Positions 58,165-64,000 of a DNA stretch of 64,000 bases are shown piece by piece. Within the stretch, counting starts at the first letter, position 1, and each line of letters begins with the position of its first letter. The DNA comes from Pseudomonadota bacterium (GTDB lineage: Bacteria > Pseudomonadota > Gammaproteobacteria > Xanthomonadales > Xanthomonadaceae): assembly GCA_021821195.1 (NCBI GenBank), contig JAKACT010000002.1:558001-622000 (forward strand). Direction: 5' to 3'. The position numbers and the translations under genes were made by a program. The notes beneath the pieces were generated by a model that was not told the origin of the DNA, did no database searches, and saw only the letters and a program-made list of their open reading frames with translations.

Positions 58165-61100
58165 ATGGGCGGCTTCAACCTGTCGGCATGGGCGCTGCGC
58201 AACCGCGCGCTGGTGCTGTTCCTGATGATCGTGCTGGCGCTGGTCGGCGCCTGGTCGTACCGCCAGTTGGGCCAGTCGGAAGATCCGCCGTTCACCTTCA
58301 AGGCGATGGTGGTGCGCACCGTGTGGCCGGGCGCGACCGCCGAGCAGGTGGCCAAGCAGGTCACCGAGCGGGTCGAGAAAGCGGTGATGGGCACCGGCAA
58401 GTACGAGTTCGTGCGTTCGTACTCGCGGCCGGGCGAATCGCAGGTCATCGTGATGGCGCGCGACTCGATGAAGTCGAAGGACGTGCCCGAGCTCTGGTAC
58501 CAGGTGCGCAAGAAGGTCGGTGATATACGCGCCACGTTGCCGGCCGAGGCGATCGGCCCGTTCTTCAACGACGAGTTCGGCGACACCTTCGGCAATATCT
58601 ACGCGCTGACCGCGCCGGGCTTCGACTACGCGCTGATGAAGGACTACGCCGACCGCATCCAGCTGGAGCTGCAGCGGGTGCCGGACGTCGGCAAGGTCGA
58701 ACTGGTCGGGCTGCAGGACGAGAAGATCTGGATCGAGCTGTCCAATACCAAACTGGCCACGCTGGGGATCCCGCTGGCGGCGGTGAAGCAGGCGCTGGAC
58801 GAACAGAACGCGATGGCGCAGGCCGGCTTCTTCGAGACCGGCAGCGACCGCATCCGCCTGCGCGTGGACGGGCAGTTCGATTCGGTCGAGCAGATCCGCG
58901 CGTTCCCGATCCGCGCCGGCGACCGCACCCTGCGGCTGGGCGACATCGCCAGCGTCAAGCGCGGCTTCGCTGATCCGGCGGCGCCGAAGATGCGCTTCAT
59001 GGGGCAGGACGCGCTGGGCATCGCGGTGGCGATGCGCGAGGGTGGCGACATCATCCGCCTGGGGAAGACGCTGGAGGCCGAGTTCCAGCGCCTGCAGAAG
59101 ACCCTGCCGGTGGGCATGCGGCTGGGCAAGGTGTCCGACCAGCCGCAGAGCGTGCACGAGGCGATCGGCGAGTTCGTGCGCGTGCTGGCCGAGGCGGTCG
59201 CCATCGTGCTGCTGGTCAGCTTCTTCTCGCTGGGCCTGCGCACCGGCATGGTGGTGGCGGTCAGCATCCCGCTGGTGCTGGCGATGACCTTCGCCGCCAT
59301 GCACGTGTTCGGCATCGGCCTGCACAAGATCTCGCTGGGCGCGCTGGTGCTGGCGCTGGGCCTGCTGGTGGACGACGCGATCATCGCGGTGGAGATGATG
59401 GCCATCAAAATGGAGCAGGGCTACTCGCGGCTGAAGGCGGCGAGCTTCGCTTGGGAATCGACGGCGTTCCCGATGCTGACCGGCACGCTGGTGACCGCGG
59501 CCGGCTTCCTGCCGATCGCCACCGCGGCGTCGAGCACCGGTGAATACACCCGTTCGCTGTTCCAGGTGGTGGCGATCGCGCTGTGCGTGTCGTGGGTGGC
59601 GGCGGTGCTGTTCATTCCGTGGCTGGGCGACAAGATGCTGCCGGACCTGCACGATGCGCACCTGCGTCCGACCTTGGTGCAGCGCCTGCGCCAGCGTTTC
59701 GGCGGCGCGCCATTCGAACCCGCCGCTGCCGCGCACGCGCACGATCCCTATGGCAGCCCTTTCTATCGTCGCTTGCGTGGCTGGCTGGACTTCTGCCTGC
59801 GCCACCGCTGGCTGGTGATCGGCGCCACCGTGGCCGCGTTCGTGGCCTCGATCGCGCTGTTCCGCTTCGTGCCGCAGCAGTTCTTCCCGGACTCGGTGCG
59901 GCCGGAGCTGATGGTGGACCTGGAGCTGGCCGAAGGCAGCTCGCTGCGGTCCACCGATGCGCAGGCGCGCAAGCTGGAGGCGCTGCTGCAATCGCGCGAA
60001 GGCATCGAGAACTACGTCGCCTACGTCGGCACCGGTTCGCCGCGCTTCTACCTGCCGCTGGACCAGCAGCTGCCGGCCGCCAACTTCAGCCAGTTCGTGG
60101 TGCTGGCCAAGGACCTGGCGGCGCGCGAAGCGACCCGCAGCTGGCTGATCGAGGAGGTTGCGCCACGGTTCCCCGAACTGCAGCTGCGCGTCACCCGGCT
60201 GGAGAACGGCCCGCCGGTGGGCTACCCGGTGCAGTTCCGTGTCTCCGGCGAGGACATTGGCCAGGTCCAGGCCATCGCCCGCCAGGTGGCCGGCAAGGTG
60301 CGCGCGGATCCCGACGTGGCCAACGTCAATCTCGACTGGGGTGAACCCAGCAAGGTGGTGCGGCTGCGCATCGACCAGGACCGCGCCCGCGCGCTGGGCG
60401 TGAGCAGCGCGCAGCTGGCGCATTTCCTGTCCGGTTCGCTGTCGGGGCTGTCGGTCAGCACCTACCGCGAGGACAACGAGCTGATCGAGATCCTGCTGCG
60501 CGGCACCCGCGACGAGCGCGCGCGGCCCGACCTGCTGGGCAGCCTCGCCGTGCCCACGCCCGGCGGCAGCGTGCCGCTGGCGCAGATCGCCACGCTGGAG
60601 TACGGCTTCGAGGACGGCATCATCTGGCATCGCAACCGCCTGCCGACGGTGACCGTGCGCGCCGACATCCGCACCGACGCGCTGACCCCGCCGACGGTGG
60701 TGGCGCGGATCCTGCCCACCCTGGCCGGCATCCGCGCCGCGCTCCCGGAAGGCTACCTGCTGCAAACCGGCGGCACGGTGGAGGATTCCGCGCGCGGGCA
60801 AAACTCGATCAAGGCCGGCCTGCCGCTGTTCCTGCTGGTGGTCACCGCGCTGCTGATGCTGCAGCTGCGCAGCTTCCCGCGTACCGCGCTGGTGCTGCTG
60901 ACCGCGCCGCTGGGGCTGATCGGCGTGGTGTTGGCGCTGCTGCTGTTCCGGGTGCCGTTCGGGTTCGTGGCGATGCTGGGCACGATTGCGCTGGCCGGCA
61001 TGATCATGCGCAACTCGGTCATCCTGATGGACCAGATCCAGCAGGACATCGATGCCGGCCACGACCGCTGGCACGCGATCATCGACGCCACCGTGCGCCG

Positions 61101-61293
61101 CTTCCGCCCGATCGTGCTGACCGCGCTGGCGGCGATCCTGGCCATGATCCCGCTCTCGCGCAGCGCCTTCTACGGTTCGATGGCGGTGGCGATCATGGGC
61201 GGGTTGACGGTGGCGACCCTGCTCACCCTGTTCTTCCTGCCGGCGCTGTACGCGGCCTGGTTCAAGGTGCGCAAGAACGAAACCGCCGCCTGA
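58165..61293 (+). CDS. RND family efflux transporter permease
   Basis: A 1042-residue trimeric inner-membrane pump with 12 helices and two large periplasmic loops (internal duplication). The proton-relay Asp pair in helix 4 is present (GLLVDDAIIAVE). The N-terminal 10 residues and WPGATAEQVAKQVTERVEKA are typical of the AcrB superfamily; the sequence is closer to the CusA/multidrug-like group without clear metal-binding Met clusters. Substrate is unknown. It ends 125 bases before the sensor gene. Confidence 0.92.
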   Translation: MGGFNLSAWALRNRALVLFLMIVLALVGAWSYRQLGQSEDPPFTFKAMVVRTVWPGATAEQVAKQVTERVEKAVMGTGKYEFVRSYSRPGESQVIVMARDSMKSKDVPELWYQVRKKVGDIRATLPAEAIGPFFNDEFGDTFGNIYALTAPGFDYALMKDYADRIQLELQRVPDVGKVELVGLQDEKIWIELSNTKLATLGIPLAAVKQALDEQNAMAQAGFFETGSDRIRLRVDGQFDSVEQIRAFPIRAGDRTLRLGDIASVKRGFADPAAPKMRFMGQDALGIAVAMREGGDIIRLGKTLEAEFQRLQKTLPVGMRLGKVSDQPQSVHEAIGEFVRVLAEAVAIVLLVSFFSLGLRTGMVVAVSIPLVLAMTFAAMHVFGIGLHKISLGALVLALGLLVDDAIIAVEMMAIKMEQGYSRLKAASFAWESTAFPMLTGTLVTAAGFLPIATAASSTGEYTRSLFQVVAIALCVSWVAAVLFIPWLGDKMLPDLHDAHLRPTLVQRLRQRFGGAPFEPAAAAHAHDPYGSPFYRRLRGWLDFCLRHRWLVIGATVAAFVASIALFRFVPQQFFPDSVRPELMVDLELAEGSSLRSTDAQARKLEALLQSREGIENYVAYVGTGSPRFYLPLDQQLPAANFSQFVVLAKDLAAREATRSWLIEEVAPRFPELQLRVTRLENGPPVGYPVQFRVSGEDIGQVQAIARQVAGKVRADPDVANVNLDWGEPSKVVRLRIDQDRARALGVSSAQLAHFLSGSLSGLSVSTYREDNELIEILLRGTRDERARPDLLGSLAVPTPGGSVPLAQIATLEYGFEDGIIWHRNRLPTVTVRADIRTDALTPPTVVARILPTLAGIRAALPEGYLLQTGGTVEDSARGQNSIKAGLPLFLLVVTALLMLQLRSFPRTALVLLTAPLGLIGVVLALLLFRVPFGFVAMLGTIALAGMIMRNSVILMDQIQQDIDAGHDRWHAIIDATVRRFRPIVLTALAAILAMIPLSRSAFYGSMAVAIMGGLTVATLLTLFFLPALYAAWFKVRKNETAA

Positions 61294-61418
61294 GGCCGGC
61301 CACTGCGGCGATCGCGATGCTAGATTGGCCCCTGGCAGGCGCAGGCTTGCCCAGGCAGCAGCAGGGGGCGGGCTTGCGGATTGGAAACACCGAGGGCAGC
61401 GGTGGCGGCGTACCGCGC

Positions 61419-64000
61419 ATGCGCGGGTACTGGCTGCTGTTGGCGTGGCTATGGTGGCTGGTGCCGGCGATGGGCTGGGCCGCGCCGGCCACGCGCCATT
61501 ACACGGTCAGCGGCTGGACCATGGAAGACGGCCTGCCGCACCCGCTGGTGCACGTGGTGGCGCAGGACCGCGACGGCTTCCTGTGGGCCGGCACCTGGGA
61601 AGGCGTGGTGCGCTTCAACGGCCGCGGCTTCAGCCTGTTCGACCGCCAGAACGTCCGCGGGATGGAGCTGGCCGGCGTCTACAGCATCCTGCCCGAGGCC
61701 GATGGCGGGGTGGTGTTCGGTACCGCGCGCAACGGCATCGTCCGTTATTACCAAGGGGAGTGGCAGCGCCTAGGCGGCGACGCCACCCGCACGTTGGCGG
61801 TGTCGGTGCTGCATCGCGCCCGCGACGGCGCGCTGTGGTTCGCTTCCGGCAGGCGCCTGCTGCGGCTGGACGCTCATGGTCTGCAGGACGCCGGCAGGAT
61901 GGCGGGGCTGCCGGCGGGGGAAGTGCTTGCGCTGGCGGAAGACAAGGACGGCGCGCTGCTGGTGGCGGGCGAAGCCGGGCTGTATCGCATCGCGCAGGGC
62001 CGCGCACGGCGCTGGGGCGCGGACTGGGTGGTGCCGGGCGCGGTCACCGCCTTACTCGGCGATGGCCGCGGCGGCTGGCTGGCTGCGCACGACGGTGGCG
62101 TGCGCTGGCGGCATGGCGATGGCCGGATCGAACGCATCGAAGTGGGCAGGCGGGTCAGTGCGGTGGTGCTGGATGAGCGCGGCGTGCTGTGGATGAACCT
62201 GTCCGACGGCCAGCTGCTGCGCCGCGATGCCGACGGCAGCCTGTGGCCGATGGGGATCCCGGGGACGGTCAACAAGGCATTGCTGCTGGACCGGGAAGGC
62301 CTGGTCTGGGTCGGCAGCAGCGATGGCCTGTACCGTGTCGCCGATGGCCAGGCCAGTGGCCTGACCCGGCGCGATGGGCTGGGCAGCGACTACGTCCGCA
62401 CCGTGCTGGAGGACGACGCAGGCGCCTACTGGATCGGCCATGCCGACGGCCTGTCGCGCTGGTCGCATGGCCGGATGCAGGCCATCCGCTTGGGTGGGGG
62501 CGGCGGCGCGCACGACACCTCGGTGCTGTCGCTGGCCCAGCGCGATGGCAAGCTGTGGGTCGGCACCTACGACCTTGGCGTGCTGCAGCTGGATGCGCAG
62601 GGGCGGGTGCTGCAGCGCGTGCGGCTGGGCAGCGGCACCCAACCGGTGGTGCGCGCACTGCTGCCGGAGGCCGATGGCAGCATCTGGATTGGCGGCAACC
62701 ACGGGCTGGTGCATTGGCGCAATGGCGAGGCGCATTCCTACCTGGGGGGCGCCGGCCAGCCCGACTTCACCGTACAGGCGCTGTACCGCGACCCCGGCGG
62801 CCAGACCTGGATCGGCACCAATAACGGCATGGCCATGCTCGACGCTGCCGGCCGGTTGCACCGCTGGGAGCCGAACCACGACGTGCCCGCGCAATATTTC
62901 TTCGACTTCCTGCGCGATGGCGGCGGTGACCTGTGGATCGCCAGCGACCGCGGCCTGCTGCGGATGCGCGACGGCCGCTTCACGGTCTACGACCACGAGC
63001 GCGGGCTGCCGCGCGACAAGCTGTTCCGGATCATCGACGACGGTGCCGGCAGCCTGTGGCTGTCCAGCAACATGGGCGTATTCCGGGTGTCGCGGGGTGA
63101 GCTGGATGAAATCGATGCCGGCACCCGCACGCAGCTGGCCGTGCACGTGCTGGACCGCAGCGATGGCATGCCCGGCAGCCAAGGCAACGGCGCCAGCCAG
63201 CCTTCCGGTTGGCTGGCGCGGGAAGGCCAGCTGCTGTTCCCGACCTCGGCCGGGCTGGCGGTGATCGACCCACACGCGGAGGTGACCGGTCGCGCCGGCG
63301 CGCCCCCGGTGGCATTCGAGCGGGTCACCGTGGACGGGCAGGTGCAACCGCTGAGGCCACTGCTGACCCTGCAGCCGGGGGCCAACCGGCTGGCGATCGG
63401 CTATGCCGGGATGAGTTTCCGCGCGCTGGACAAGCTGCGTTACCGCTACCGCCTGCAAGGCTACGACCAGGACTGGGTGGGCGCGACCGCCGGCAGCGAA
63501 GTCGTCTACACCCGGCTGCCGCCGGGCCGCTACCAGTTGGAAGTGGAAGCGATGGCGATGCCGGTGGATTGGTCGCGCAGCGAACGCATCGGCAGTGCGC
63601 GGATGGACATCGAGGTCATGCCGGCGCTGTGGCAGCGGCCGTGGCTGCGCGCGCTGCTGGCACTGGGCGTGGTGGTGGCGGTGGCGCTGCTGGGATGGTG
63701 GCGTACCGCCAGCCTGCGGCGCCGCCAGCGCCGGCTGAACCAGATCATCGCCGAGCGCACCGAGGAGCTCAGCGAGAAGAACCGCCAGCCGGAGGTCGCC
63801 GGTTATCGGCTGCAGCACTTGGCCACCCACGACGGGCTGACCGGGTTGCCCAACCGTCGCGCTGGCGACGCCCACCTGGTGGCCGCGGTGGCGCAGGCGC
63901 TGGCCGACGCCAGGCCGCTGAGCATCGCCCTGCTCGACATCGACTATTTCAAGCAGATCAACGACCAGCATGGCCATGCCACCGGCGATGCGGTGCTGCA
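61419..64000 (+). CDS. Two-component-regulator-propeller sensor diguanylate cyclase (partial)
   Basis: The frame opens at ATG 61419 and stays open for 860 codons to the window end. A signal peptide (MRGYWLLLAWLWWLVPAMGW) leads to a periplasmic sensor made of Reg_prop beta-propeller repeats (for example DRDGFLWAGTWEGVVRFNG). A Y_Y_Y domain (LRYRYRLQGYDQDWVGA) follows, then one transmembrane helix (LALGVVVAVALLGWW), a coiled coil and the start of a GGDEF domain (HDGLTGLPNRRAGD, LLDIDYFKQIND). The GG(D/E)EF loop itself lies beyond the window. It probably senses an external glycan-like ligand and makes c-di-GMP. Confidence 0.9.
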   Translation, partial: MRGYWLLLAWLWWLVPAMGWAAPATRHYTVSGWTMEDGLPHPLVHVVAQDRDGFLWAGTWEGVVRFNGRGFSLFDRQNVRGMELAGVYSILPEADGGVVFGTARNGIVRYYQGEWQRLGGDATRTLAVSVLHRARDGALWFASGRRLLRLDAHGLQDAGRMAGLPAGEVLALAEDKDGALLVAGEAGLYRIAQGRARRWGADWVVPGAVTALLGDGRGGWLAAHDGGVRWRHGDGRIERIEVGRRVSAVVLDERGVLWMNLSDGQLLRRDADGSLWPMGIPGTVNKALLLDREGLVWVGSSDGLYRVADGQASGLTRRDGLGSDYVRTVLEDDAGAYWIGHADGLSRWSHGRMQAIRLGGGGGAHDTSVLSLAQRDGKLWVGTYDLGVLQLDAQGRVLQRVRLGSGTQPVVRALLPEADGSIWIGGNHGLVHWRNGEAHSYLGGAGQPDFTVQALYRDPGGQTWIGTNNGMAMLDAAGRLHRWEPNHDVPAQYFFDFLRDGGGDLWIASDRGLLRMRDGRFTVYDHERGLPRDKLFRIIDDGAGSLWLSSNMGVFRVSRGELDEIDAGTRTQLAVHVLDRSDGMPGSQGNGASQPSGWLAREGQLLFPTSAGLAVIDPHAEVTGRAGAPPVAFERVTVDGQVQPLRPLLTLQPGANRLAIGYAGMSFRALDKLRYRYRLQGYDQDWVGATAGSEVVYTRLPPGRYQLEVEAMAMPVDWSRSERIGSARMDIEVMPALWQRPWLRALLALGVVVAVALLGWWRTASLRRRQRRLNQIIAERTEELSEKNRQPEVAGYRLQHLATHDGLTGLPNRRAGDAHLVAAVAQALADARPLSIALLDIDYFKQINDQHGHATGDAVL

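Noticed and set aside
57046..61074. Minus-strand open frame of 1342 codons across the efflux genes
   Set aside because: It is the antisense shadow of the adaptor and pump genes. High GC at third positions removes stops from the opposite strand; composition is His/Gln/Arg-rich without domain character.
62052..63977. Minus-strand open frame of 641 codons at the right end
   Set aside because: Antisense to the propeller-GGDEF gene, whose plus-strand frame is continuous, with signal peptide, repeats and domain motifs.

Overview
The window is GC-rich (about 65-70% by eye), densely packed chromosomal DNA from a gammaproteobacterium, most likely a member of the Xanthomonadaceae (Lysobacter, Luteimonas, Thermomonas or Xanthomonas type). 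The evidence is the family-typical gene neighbourhoods (bfd-bfr, prmA-DUF3426-fis-purH-purD, cutA-dsbD next to groESL, tolC-pcm-TetR), the many GTGA/ATGA overlaps, and several promoters with a TANNNT box six or seven bases before the ATG. No rRNA, tRNA, CRISPR array, integrase or complete insertion sequence was seen. Genus cannot be fixed from the sequence alone.

Layout. 1-3.4 kb: small DUF4124 protein, pssA, a short HolD-like gene plus rimI, queD, and an iron-storage pair bfd-bfr behind a promoter with a Fur-type operator. 3.4-8.1 kb (minus): a hybrid histidine kinase and an overlapping REC/GGDEF/EAL protein whose c-di-GMP catalytic motifs are both destroyed, then a DUF4126 membrane protein. 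8.2-13.1 kb: DUF6776 protein, erpA, nudC, ampE, and an MFS-acyltransferase fusion. 13.1-14.5 kb: a secreted M28 peptidase. 14.7-19.3 kb is the most accessory-looking region: an MmeI-type single-chain restriction-modification enzyme, a protein with a PD-(D/E)XK-like core that overlaps it by 4 bases, and a NYN-LOTUS ribonuclease-like protein. 19.5-26.3 kb: outer-membrane barrel, OYE reductase, LigB-type dioxygenase, an ABC exporter pair and tesA. 26.3-31.1 kb (minus): prmA, DUF3426 protein, fis, purH, purD. 31.2-35 kb (minus): an unrecognised secreted protein, then aroQ-accB-accC. 35.2-38.5 kb (minus): cutA, an enlarged dsbD, and a TlpA thioredoxin. 38.5-40.7 kb: groESL with a sigma32 promoter, a second promoter inside a degenerate CIRCE operator, and a terminator. 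40.7-46 kb: a GT-C glycosyltransferase and glnE, separated by a 0.4 kb gap holding an orphan terminator. 46-54 kb: ELM1-family protein, RutE-like nitroreductase, YceI lipoprotein, pirin, zinc-finger protein, then an envelope block (GT4, O-antigen ligase, LpxL-like acyltransferase, waaA). 54.2-61.3 kb: tolC, pcm, a TetR regulator and a divergent RND adaptor-pump pair, together a possible tripartite exporter with local control. 61.4 kb to the end: a propeller/GGDEF sensor that runs off the window.

The best leads are the restriction island (an in-frame REP-like repeat in the methyltransferase, a low-GC target-recognition region, and the overlapping nuclease-like partner), the DsbD with two N-terminal alpha domains, the catalytically dead c-di-GMP receptor paired with a hybrid kinase, the set of apparently leaderless genes, and the orphan terminator ahead of glnE.
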